Positions 45,370 through 52,697 of a stretch of 64,000 nucleotides of DNA are shown piece by piece. The notes beneath the pieces were generated by a model. It ran no database searches. It worked only from the letters and a program-made list of their open reading frames with translations, and had not been told where the DNA came from. The first letter of the stretch is position 1. Every line of letters begins with the position of its first letter. The translations under genes were made by a program, and so were the position numbers. Source of the DNA: Streptococcus sanguinis (lineage in GTDB: Bacteria; Bacillota; Bacilli; Lactobacillales; Streptococcaceae); contig NZ_LR134002.1 in assembly GCF_900635155.1 (NCBI RefSeq), forward strand, positions 620,001 to 684,000. The letters run 5' to 3'.

Positions 45370-45930
45370 ATGAAAAAGATTTTTTCAGCCAGCGTGGTTT
45401 TTTTAGCAGCAGTTACCTTAGCAGCATGTTCAAATAATCATTCATCCGTTACTTCTAAATCTTCAGAAAGCAAGGCTGCTTCTAGCTCAGTTAAAAAGTC
45501 TTCAAAATCAAGCAGTAAAGAAAGTAACTCAAGCAGCTCAAGTACTTCGTCAAGTGCCAATCTAGAAACACCTGACTTTGTCTTGGTTACAGACGAAGAA
45601 ATCGCTAACGCAACAACAATTGGTGATTTAAAAACCGTCTATAATAAGCTTGCGGATAATTACATCAAATATAGTGGAGAAATTAGAGAAAAACTCCCTG
45701 AGTCTGAAAGAGCTGATTTTGACAAAGAAGCGGAAACAGCTTTGAAAGCTTTTGAAGAATCAAAACAGACTCTTAGTGATCAATTATCTCAGTTTGGTCC
45801 AGATGATTTAGAAGTTCCGACAGAAGTACGGGACCCGTTCCTGCAAAGCGTAAAAGAAAAACGCGATAAACTGGTAAATGTTTTGAAAATGTCTTATCTG
45901 TTTGTTTCAAACATGCCTAAAAAACAGTAA
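45370..45930 (+). CDS. Ser-rich surface lipoprotein of unknown function
   Basis: 186 residues. Lipobox LAACSNN at about residue 19, then a Ser/Lys linker (about 25-60) and a predominantly helical domain (about 65-186; LKTVYNKLADNYIKYSGEI, FEESKQTLSDQLSQFG). No family recognised. A perfect promoter and AAGGAG ribosome binding site suggest high expression. Single gene ending at a bidirectional terminator. Confidence 0.7.
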   Translation: MKKIFSASVVFLAAVTLAACSNNHSSVTSKSSESKAASSSVKKSSKSSSKESNSSSSSTSSSANLETPDFVLVTDEEIANATTIGDLKTVYNKLADNYIKYSGEIREKLPESERADFDKEAETALKAFEESKQTLSDQLSQFGPDDLEVPTEVRDPFLQSVKEKRDKLVNVLKMSYLFVSNMPKKQ

Positions 45931-46033
45931 GATTGATGATTGAAATTAGTCCTTATTCTCTGGAGAAGATTCTTCCGAATTAGGTAGACTTTCGAAGCTG
46001 TATCTTGATTCCGCTCCATCCATTACTAGACAA

Positions 46034-46075
46034 TAAAACATCAGGAGCAACCTTATTGTTGCTCCTGATGTTTTA
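46034..46075. terminator. Terminator between the lipoprotein and NOX genes
   Basis: ACATCAGGAGCAAC/GTTGCTCCTGATGT hairpin with A4 before and T4 after; serves both strands. Confidence 0.85.
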
Positions 46076-46081
46076 TACTCT

Positions 46082-47278
46082 TTATTTAAATTTAAAGCCT
46101 TCATAGACCAGATCTGCTTTAGGATTGGTCTTTTTAAATTCGTTGGCTAGTTTATCCATCATCTTGACAGGTCCGCACATGAAGACGGTAGTTTTGTCGT
46201 CCAAAGGATAATTCTTGAAGTCCAAATAGCCAGAGACCTTGCTATCGACCAAATGAAGGTCAAACTGCGGATTCTTGGCCGCATAGTCTTTGAGGAGATC
46301 TAGGTAAACAGCATTTTCAGCTCCAGTATAAGCGTAGTAGAAGCTGACTGGACGATTCAGATTAGGATTTTCACGGATATAGGAGATGAAGGGAGTAATG
46401 CCAATCCCACCAGCAATCCAGATTTGCTTTTCCTGGCCTTGCTCAAGAATCATATGGCCGTATGCTCGGTCAATAGTGACCTTGGTTCCCTCTTGGATCT
46501 TGTCATAAAGTTTCTTAGTGTGATCGCCAGATTTCTTAATAGTAAAGTAGACGATATTGTCATGACCACCAGAGATAGAGAAGGGATGTGGCGCTTTTTC
46601 AAATCCTTCTTGGAAAATCTTGACGAAGGCAAACTGACCGTACTGGTAGTCTAACTTTTGACTGAGTTGAATCTTCAACTCCACGGTATCGTGGTTCAGT
46701 CGCTTGACTTGCAGAATTTTTCCCAGATGGCGAAAGGCCAAACTTTGATAGAGGAAGATGATGTAAAAGCCAGAAGCTAAACCGATGATAGCGTAGAATC
46801 CGACTACGAAACCTAGCAAGGTCGGTGTTAGGAGTCGACCGCCCATCAGCATATAGGCGTGGAAGAGACCAAAGATATAGGCCAAATAAACAAAGCGATG
46901 AATCCAGCGCCAAGCCTCATATTTGATGTGCTTGCCAAGATAGGCCACCAGAACAATGCTGACAAATAGATAGATGCCGACGTTCCCAAGTTGGGCTGCC
47001 AGATGAGAGCCCCAGAGACTGCCACCCATAGCAACATTGTGGAGAGCAAGTAGGACGACGGAAAAGATAGCTGTAAACTTATGATAGACGTACATCTTTT
47101 CGATGCCATGGAACCAATTTTCCAAAAGGGCGTTCCGAGTCGCAAGTAAAAAGGTCAGCGAAAGGGTGGTCAAGGCCAGACCGGGTACAATAAAGTTGGT
47201 CATTCCAGCTGAAGCCCAAGCATAGATGGTCAGGATTATGCTAACAGCGATAAGGGCGATTCCTTTGATAGATTTCAT
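46082..47278 (-). CDS. NADPH oxidase / ferric-reductase-like flavocytochrome (SpNOX homologue)
   Basis: 398 residues from ATG 47278; AAAGGA precedes it, while the in-frame codon at 47305 does not have one. Six membrane segments with paired heme histidines: HKFTAIF and LHNVAMGG in one helix, WRWIHRFVYLA and GLFHAYM in another. Then FAD-binding HPFSISGG and NADPH-binding GGIGITPF and CGPVKMM. It looks highly similar to pneumococcal SpNOX, a prokaryotic NOX that transfers electrons from NAD(P)H through FAD and two hemes to oxygen; the physiological acceptor in streptococci is uncertain. Confidence 0.85.
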   Translation of the reverse strand: MKSIKGIALIAVSIILTIYAWASAGMTNFIVPGLALTTLSLTFLLATRNALLENWFHGIEKMYVYHKFTAIFSVVLLALHNVAMGGSLWGSHLAAQLGNVGIYLFVSIVLVAYLGKHIKYEAWRWIHRFVYLAYIFGLFHAYMLMGGRLLTPTLLGFVVGFYAIIGLASGFYIIFLYQSLAFRHLGKILQVKRLNHDTVELKIQLSQKLDYQYGQFAFVKIFQEGFEKAPHPFSISGGHDNIVYFTIKKSGDHTKKLYDKIQEGTKVTIDRAYGHMILEQGQEKQIWIAGGIGITPFISYIRENPNLNRPVSFYYAYTGAENAVYLDLLKDYAAKNPQFDLHLVDSKVSGYLDFKNYPLDDKTTVFMCGPVKMMDKLANEFKKTNPKADLVYEGFKFK

Positions 47279-47323
47279 GATGGTGTCCTTTCTGATTTTT
47301 ATCACTACTTAGTTGTAAATGAA

Positions 47324-47342
47324 TTTGTTACATTCTAACAAA
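47324..47342. promoter_or_regulatory. Palindromic operator-like site upstream of nox
   Basis: TTTGTTA-CATTC-TAACAAA, a 7-5-7 inverted repeat, lies 46 bases before the NOX start codon, near where its minus-strand promoter must be. Regulator unknown. Confidence 0.4.
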
Positions 47343-47385
47343 GAAAAAACAAGCTGTCAAGATAAGAGCTTGTTTTGTTTTTGGT
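47342..47385 (-). terminator. Terminator of the DUF2974 gene
   Basis: On the minus strand AAAACAAGCT pairs with AGCTTGTTTT, followed by TTCTTTG. Confidence 0.65.
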
Positions 47386-47436
47386 ATGGATATGTCAAGT
47401 CTTCCCTTAGCCAAGCTATAGAAGAGATTTGTGATT

Positions 47437-48651
47437 TTACTCTTGAACCTCTGCGGCAGTGTCTTCCTTTTTGTCAGTCTCAGACTGGCCGAAAGGCAAC
47501 TGCTTGCTCCAGCGTGATAGGTTTTCTCGGATATCCTTGCCAATAGCAGAAGGCTTAGGCAAGTTAATGGAGTCTTTCCAGCTTTGGACACGCATATCCA
47601 GTAGAAGTTTGGACAAGCGTAGTAGCATGTCACGTTCTTGGTCTGTTAGAGATTGAGCATTTTTCAGGATTTCGAGAACTTTGTTAAAGTTTTCAACATT
47701 GGACAGTTCGTCGACAGACTGGATACCAGCATCCAAAATCAGTCCGAAAAAGAGATCGAAAAAGTCTTTAAGTTCTTCATCTGAAACGGTGCTCACCCAA
47801 TTTTTAAAGGTTTTGTCTATCTGCAGGCTCTCTGCATCTAGTGTATCCAGCAATAGGAAAGAGTTCCCCTTGATCTTCCACGAAAAGGTGTCGTGCTGGG
47901 CAAAGCCGCCGATGCCACTGCTTTTGACAATCCTAGCTTCCTTAGGTGTTTCCAGCATCATGCCAATGATGGAGTTTTGAGGCAGGTATCGCTTCATCTT
48001 TTCTACCATGGCCTGATAGCCATCGCTTTCGGTGACAGAGTGATTGAGGCCGGGAGAGTCATAACTGTATATGGCTTCAATGCGGTCTTGGAGCGACGCA
48101 ACCATCTGACTGGCCGCATAAGAAGCCAGGTTTCCCCCTTTGGAATGACCGGTTAGGATAAAGTTGCCGGGTAGATTTTCTAAGGCCTTCTGCAGGTAGC
48201 GGGCGGCCATTTTCTGAGCAGGGATTTGATCCATATAGGTCATGTGGAAGTCTTCCTTCCAGCCGACAATGGAGTCGTCCGTACCCCGAAAGACCAGGAC
48301 ATAGGTATCAGGCTTGATTTTGAAAATCAAGGCAGCGAATTGCTTCTGGATATCTTGGTCAACGTCATTGACATAGCCCATCAGTTTTAGATTTTTAAAG
48401 CGGGTAGAGGCTGCGGCCGAATCTAGCAGTTTTAGTCGGTTTTTGCTGACCATCATGGAGAGGTCGCGCGGTACTTGATTGGCCAAATCCAGCAATCGGC
48501 AGTCGCAGTAGGGGGACATGTCCTCGTGCACCAGTTGCTCAAAAGGCAAGTAGGTCAGCTCTGTCAGAATTAGCAGGTCCAACTCATTAAATGGTCTATC
48601 ATAAATGCTGTCATGCTGAACTTCTTCAAGGTAAGTAAAAATATTGCTCAT
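47437..48651 (-). CDS. DUF2974 (Mbeg1-like) lipase-fold protein
   Basis: 404 residues. N-terminal FNELDLLILTELTYLPFEQL, then an alpha/beta-hydrolase region with nucleophile elbow TGHSKGGNLASYAA (G-X-S-X-G) and FRGTDDSIVGWKEDF. No signal peptide, so a cytoplasmic lipase/esterase-like enzyme; substrate unknown. The last 80 residues are helical with a Lys/Glu-rich tail. Ribosome binding site GGAG. Divergent from the two-component system. Confidence 0.75.
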   Translation of the reverse strand: MSNIFTYLEEVQHDSIYDRPFNELDLLILTELTYLPFEQLVHEDMSPYCDCRLLDLANQVPRDLSMMVSKNRLKLLDSAAASTRFKNLKLMGYVNDVDQDIQKQFAALIFKIKPDTYVLVFRGTDDSIVGWKEDFHMTYMDQIPAQKMAARYLQKALENLPGNFILTGHSKGGNLASYAASQMVASLQDRIEAIYSYDSPGLNHSVTESDGYQAMVEKMKRYLPQNSIIGMMLETPKEARIVKSSGIGGFAQHDTFSWKIKGNSFLLLDTLDAESLQIDKTFKNWVSTVSDEELKDFFDLFFGLILDAGIQSVDELSNVENFNKVLEILKNAQSLTDQERDMLLRLSKLLLDMRVQSWKDSINLPKPSAIGKDIRENLSRWSKQLPFGQSETDKKEDTAAEVQE

Positions 48652-48763
48652 GGTTTATCTCCAATTTCTACTAGTTAGTATAGCATATTTTTCTAAGAGA
48701 TTTTGACTTTTCCAGAAAAATCCTACCTCAGACTGAGGATGATAAACAAGCAATCGTATTTTT

Positions 48764-48772
48764 TGGTATAAT
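48764..48772 (+). promoter_or_regulatory. Promoter of the two-component operon
   Basis: TGGTATAAT, an extended -10, with no clear -35. A small palindrome CCTCAGACTGAGG lies upstream (48726-48738). Confidence 0.55.
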
Positions 48773-48800
48773 GTTACTAGCAAGAAATCGGGAGGGAAAG

Positions 48801-49487
48801 ATGCACAAGATTTTACTAGTAGAAGATGATCCAGTCATCCGTCAAATGATTAAAAAAATGCTAGAACAATGGGGCTTTCAGGTGGTAGCAGTCGAAGACT
48901 TTATGGATGTGCTGACTATCTTTGTCCGTGAGGAGCCGCATCTGGTGCTGATGGATATTGGCCTGCCCTTATTTAACGGTTATCACTGGTGCCAGGAAAT
49001 CCGCAAGATTTCAACAGTGCCCATCATGTTTTTGTCTTCCCGCGATCAGTCTATGGACATTGTCATGGCTATCAATATGGGGGCAGATGACTATGTGACC
49101 AAACCTTTTGACAATAATGTCTTTCTGGCTAAGGTTCAGGGCTTGCTGCGTCGTTCCTATGAGTTTGGAAACGACCAGAGTCTCCTGGAACACCAGGGTG
49201 TCATTCTCAATCTCAAGTCGACAGATCTGGTCTTTGATGGGAAAGTGGTGACCTTGACCAAGAACGAATTTCAGATTTTGCGGGTTCTTTTCGAGCATTC
49301 GGATGGTATCGTGGCGCGTGATGATCTGATGAAGGAACTCTGGAATAGTGACTTTTTCATCGATGACAATACCCTATCGGTCAATGTCGCTCGCCTGCGT
49401 AAGAAGCTTGAAGAGCACGGACTGAAGAATTTCATCGAAACCAAAAAAGGAATAGGATACGGTCTCATCAATGGACACACAGGATAA
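48801..49487 (+). CDS. OmpR-family response regulator of the Bce/Gra type
   Basis: 228 residues. Receiver domain with HKILLVEDDPVIRQMIKKML, phospho-Asp in VLMDIGLPLFNG, and K in DDYVTKPF; winged-helix domain from about 130 (LTKNEFQILRVLFEHSDGIV, LRKKLEEHGLKNFIETKKGI). Close to BceR/GraR regulators that activate bacitracin/peptide exporters. The start at 48801 has GGGAGGG; an upstream in-frame start has none. The histidine kinase gene overlaps its end by 17 bases. Likely targets: the TNACA-N4-TGTAA sites at 50889, 51762 and 63537. Confidence 0.85.
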   Translation: MHKILLVEDDPVIRQMIKKMLEQWGFQVVAVEDFMDVLTIFVREEPHLVLMDIGLPLFNGYHWCQEIRKISTVPIMFLSSRDQSMDIVMAINMGADDYVTKPFDNNVFLAKVQGLLRRSYEFGNDQSLLEHQGVILNLKSTDLVFDGKVVTLTKNEFQILRVLFEHSDGIVARDDLMKELWNSDFFIDDNTLSVNVARLRKKLEEHGLKNFIETKKGIGYGLINGHTG

Positions 49488-50451
49488 ATTTTTCTTTCTT
49501 AAATCTTACCTTTATTCGCGGCGATTTTTTCTAGCTCTGCTGATTCTGCTGCTAGGCTTTATTCTGCTCTTTGCCTTTGTCTTTGATACTTACCGCAGTC
49601 TGCTCGAATATGTCGCGCTCTTGTTAGCTTTTCTGTCTTTCTTGTTTATCGGAGCAGATGCTTGGACGGCCTTTAAGAGCTATCGCAGCCAGAAGCTACA
49701 GGTCTCCGCTCAGGCTCAGACTCCTCTAGAAAAGCTCTTGCAGGAAAGAGTGGAAGAGCTGGAGTACGAACAGAAGAATCAGCTCTTGGTTGAGCAGGAA
49801 AAATACAATGATTTGCTGGACTACTATACTCTTTGGGTTCATCAAGTCAAGACACCTATTGCTGCCAGCTCGCTCTTGATTGGAGACTTGAAGGATAAGG
49901 AAACCAAGTCTCAGTTGGAGCAGGAGCTCTTTAAGATTGAGTCCTACGTTCATCTGGTGCTCCAGTACCTCCGTTTGGAAAGCTTCCATGATGATCTAGT
50001 TCTGAAGCAGGAAAATCTGGCTGATTTGGTCAGGGAAGTGGTCAAGAAATACGCTCTTTTCTTTATTCAGCAAGGACTCAGTCTCAATCTTCATGATCTA
50101 GACCACACGATTGTCACTGATAAAAAGTGGTTTCTAGTGATTTTAGAGCAGGTCCTGTCTAATAGTCTTAAATACACCAAAGAAGGCAGCATAGAGATTT
50201 ATTTTCATGAAGGCAGCCTCTATATCAAGGACACGGGTCTGGGGATTCAAAATGCTGATTTGCTGCGGGTTTTTGAGCGCGGTTTCTCAGGCTACAATGG
50301 TCGTCTGACCCAGCAGTCATCAGGCTTAGGTCTTTATCTGTCCAAGAAAATTGCTGATCAGCTGGGACACAAGATTGCTATAGACTCTCAAGTTGGTCAG
50401 GGAACGACGGTTTCCATCGCCTTTCCTGAGAAGAAATTGATCTTTGAGTAG
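49471..50451 (+). CDS. Intramembrane-sensing histidine kinase of the BceS/GraS type
   Basis: 326 residues. Two N-terminal membrane segments with only a few residues between them, no sensor domain, then a His box (VHQVKTPIAASSLLI), N box (ILEQVLSNSLKYTKEG) and G boxes (KDTGLGIQNADL, SSGLGLYLSKKI). This architecture reads signals from a BceAB transporter, present 1.5 kb downstream. Overlaps the regulator gene and is followed after 11 bases by the NrdI-like gene. Confidence 0.85.
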   Translation: MDTQDKFFFLKSYLYSRRFFLALLILLLGFILLFAFVFDTYRSLLEYVALLLAFLSFLFIGADAWTAFKSYRSQKLQVSAQAQTPLEKLLQERVEELEYEQKNQLLVEQEKYNDLLDYYTLWVHQVKTPIAASSLLIGDLKDKETKSQLEQELFKIESYVHLVLQYLRLESFHDDLVLKQENLADLVREVVKKYALFFIQQGLSLNLHDLDHTIVTDKKWFLVILEQVLSNSLKYTKEGSIEIYFHEGSLYIKDTGLGIQNADLLRVFERGFSGYNGRLTQQSSGLGLYLSKKIADQLGHKIAIDSQVGQGTTVSIAFPEKKLIFE

Positions 50452-50462
50452 GAGGAAGAAAG

Positions 50463-50843
50463 TTGCTAGTAGTGGTTTATGATAGTCTGACTGGTTTGGG
50501 CAAAAAGTTTGCTAAAAGTCTGGGACTGCCTAGCCAGTCAGTCTGGAAAAAGCTGGAGGAGCCCTGTATTTTAGTCAGCAGAAATAGCGGAGCAGGGCAG
50601 ATTCCGTGGACGACCAAGCGCTTCATCAGAAAGTACAGACATCTAATCAAAGGCTTTGTCATCAATGGCAATCAGAAGCGTTATCCGCGGACCTTTTGCG
50701 GGGCGACGGATAAGATAGTGGAGCAGTATGGTCTTCGCCATATTCGTAACATAGAGGGCTCTGGAACGGAAGCAGACAGAAAGGCAGTCAAAGGCTTTCT
50801 AGGACAGTTGCAGACCGCTGAAAGTGTGCATAAAAGCCACTAG
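50463..50843 (+). CDS. NrdI-family flavodoxin-like protein, copy 1
   Basis: 126 residues with a TTG start seven bases after AGGAGG. NrdI pattern: phosphate loop YDSLTGLGKKFAKSL, glycine-rich NSGAGQIPWTTKRF and FVINGNQKRYPRTFCGATDKI. True NrdI supplies an oxidant for the manganese cofactor of class Ib ribonucleotide reductase; no nrdEF is nearby. Co-transcribed with the two-component system, about 55-60 percent identical by eye to the copy at 59793. A role outside ribonucleotide reduction is possible. Confidence 0.75.
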   Translation: MLVVVYDSLTGLGKKFAKSLGLPSQSVWKKLEEPCILVSRNSGAGQIPWTTKRFIRKYRHLIKGFVINGNQKRYPRTFCGATDKIVEQYGLRHIRNIEGSGTEADRKAVKGFLGQLQTAESVHKSH

Positions 50844-50888
50844 GTTTTGTGCTATTTTTGACGGATGCTCCTGCATGATTTTTAAAAG

Positions 50889-50936
50889 TGACAAAATTGT
50901 AAGAATAAAACTAGCAAATGAAAGGTTAGGTTATGG
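50889..50936 (+). promoter_or_regulatory. Bce-type operator and promoter upstream of the TraX gene
   Basis: TGACA-AAAT-TGTAA (50889-50902) matches the TNACA-N4-TGTAA operator of BceR-like regulators. After 23 bases comes TTAGGTTATGG (50926-50936), with TAGGTT as a possible -10. A GAAAGG/CCTTTC hairpin followed by T6 (about 50920-50952) overlaps it and may end the upstream operon. Confidence 0.65.
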
Positions 50937-50992
50937 TACCGGCCTTTCTTTTTTATTATCATAGAGGCAAGAAATAAGAAGGAGACAGAAAA

Positions 50993-51748
50993 ATGAAATC
51001 AAAAGGTTTGAATGCTTTTCAGTTGAAGCTCTTCATGGCATTTCTTATGATTTTTGACCATATCAGCCAGATACCAGGGCTGGTGCCGGACGGCTGGGAT
51101 GGCATCTTGCATGCCCTAACCCGCTGTGTCGGAGTAGCATTTGCCTTCATGGCAGTGGAAGGTTTTCTCCACACTCGCAACCGCCTGGCTTATAATATGC
51201 GGCTCTTCTTTTGGGCAGCCCTGATGCAGACAGGAAACTGTATCCTGACGCTCCTCTTTCAGGAAAAGGGCATCTACCTCACTCACAATATCTTCCTGAC
51301 CTTGGCCTGCGGGGTCCTCATGCTGAGTCTTTTCTTTGGCTTTTCTGACAATGGCCGAGCTGCTAAGGAGCAGAAGCGTGGTTTGCGGATAGCGGCAGGA
51401 GTATTGGTCTTGCTGGCGGGACTTCTCTTTAGCGAAGGCGGCATGGCTTTGCTTCCTTTCATGCTCTTGACCTACCTTTTTAGAAATCAAGTCTTTTTCA
51501 GAAACTTGTCCTATGTAGTTTGGGCGGGAGTTCTCTTTGCCATGAGTATTCAAATTTATCCAACCTTGCAGGACACGCTATCGATGCTGCTCTATAATTC
51601 AGACTGGCTCTTTATCAGTGTTCTTCCTCTCTTGCACTTCTATAATGGTGAGCGAGGATCCAGCAGCAAGTGGAGCAAATATTTCTTCTATATTTTCTAT
51701 CCAGCCCACCTTTGGCTAATTGCTTTGATTGCCTTTTGGGTAAAATAA
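50993..51748 (+). CDS. TraX-family integral membrane protein
   Basis: 251 residues, about seven or eight membrane segments. Opens with LNAFQLKLFMAFLMIFDHIS and contains ALTRCVGVAFAFMAVEGFLH, the TraX-family pattern named from plasmid F-pilin acetylation. Chromosomal Firmicutes copies have no proven function and resemble membrane acyltransferases. Its position behind a Bce-type operator, between the sensor and transporter genes, suggests an envelope-modification role. Confidence 0.75.
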   Translation: MKSKGLNAFQLKLFMAFLMIFDHISQIPGLVPDGWDGILHALTRCVGVAFAFMAVEGFLHTRNRLAYNMRLFFWAALMQTGNCILTLLFQEKGIYLTHNIFLTLACGVLMLSLFFGFSDNGRAAKEQKRGLRIAAGVLVLLAGLLFSEGGMALLPFMLLTYLFRNQVFFRNLSYVVWAGVLFAMSIQIYPTLQDTLSMLLYNSDWLFISVLPLLHFYNGERGSSSKWSKYFFYIFYPAHLWLIALIAFWVK

Positions 51749-51761
51749 AGCCCATCTCATC

Positions 51762-51808
51762 TTACAAAAGTGTAAGATTGCACTTTAAAATGTAAGCTTA
51801 GGTTATGG
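51762..51808 (+). promoter_or_regulatory. Bce-type operator and promoter upstream of the BceAB genes
   Basis: TTACA-AAAG-TGTAA (51762-51775), then TTAGGTTATGG at 51798-51808, 22 bases later. A second TGTAAG occurs at 51791. Same layout as the site before the TraX gene. Confidence 0.75.
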
Positions 51809-51917
51809 CTGGGCGTTTGGTATTGAGATAAAATAGACTTATCAATTAGGAGGCAGTTCATAAATACTGCTAAAAGCAGGGCTTTGATAGGTGCCTGCTA
51901 GACAGAAAGGAAGCAAG

Positions 51918-52697
51918 ATGACATTATTAGACGTACAGCATGTGAAAAAAATTTATAAAACCCGCTTTCAGGGCAGCCAAGTAGAGGCACTGAAAGACAT
52001 TCACTTTACGGTAGAAAAAGGTGAATATGTCGCCATCATGGGGGAGTCAGGCTCTGGGAAATCCACCCTGCTCAACATCCTAGCCATGCTGGACAAGCCG
52101 ACTGAGGGCCGCGTCTTTCTCAACGGAACTGACACAGCAACCATCAAAAACAGCCAAGCTTCCAGCTTCCGCCGGGAGAAATTAGGCTTTGTCTTTCAGG
52201 ATTTCAATCTGCTGGATACTCTGTCGGTCAAGGATAATATTCTCCTGCCTCTGGTTCTCTCTCGTCGTCCCATTACCGAGATGATGCAAAAGCTGGTTAC
52301 GACTTGCAACGAGCTGGGGATTAACAAGCTGCAAGAGAAGTTTCCTTATGAGATTTCCGGTGGTCAGAAGCAGCGGGTTGCAGTAGCTCGGGCCATCATC
52401 ACAGACCCTGAGATTCTGCTGGCGGATGAGCCGACGGGAGCCTTGGATTCCAAGTCTTCGGCTGCGTTGCTGGATGTCTTTGACGACATCAATGCCCGCG
52501 GTCAGACCATTCTCATGGTGACCCACTCAACGGCAGCGGCTAGCCGCGCCAAGCGGGTGCTCTTTATCAAGGATGGGATTCTCTATAATCAAATCTTCCG
52601 CGGTGACAAAACCGAGCGGCAGATGTTCCAAGAGATTTCTGATACTCTGACAGTTATGGCAAGTGAGGTGGGCAATTATGTTCAAACTAACGAGTAA
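51918..52697 (+). CDS. BceA-type ABC transporter ATPase
   Basis: 259 residues from ATG 51918 (GAAAGGAAG upstream); an in-frame GTG at 51891 is unsupported. Walker A MGESGSGKSTLLN, signature ISGGQKQRVAVARA, Walker B EILLADEPTGALDSKSS. LolD/BceA group, which uses transport or target-protection energy against bacitracin and other lipid II-cycle peptides. It overlaps the permease gene by 20 bases. Confidence 0.88.
   Translation: MTLLDVQHVKKIYKTRFQGSQVEALKDIHFTVEKGEYVAIMGESGSGKSTLLNILAMLDKPTEGRVFLNGTDTATIKNSQASSFRREKLGFVFQDFNLLDTLSVKDNILLPLVLSRRPITEMMQKLVTTCNELGINKLQEKFPYEISGGQKQRVAVARAIITDPEILLADEPTGALDSKSSAALLDVFDDINARGQTILMVTHSTAAASRAKRVLFIKDGILYNQIFRGDKTERQMFQEISDTLTVMASEVGNYVQTNE

Noticed and set aside
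46082..47278. Calling the flavocytochrome a classical siderophore ferric reductase
   Set aside because: Overall sequence is closest to SpNOX as remembered, with its paired heme histidines, so NADPH oxidase-like is preferred; an iron-reducing role is not excluded.
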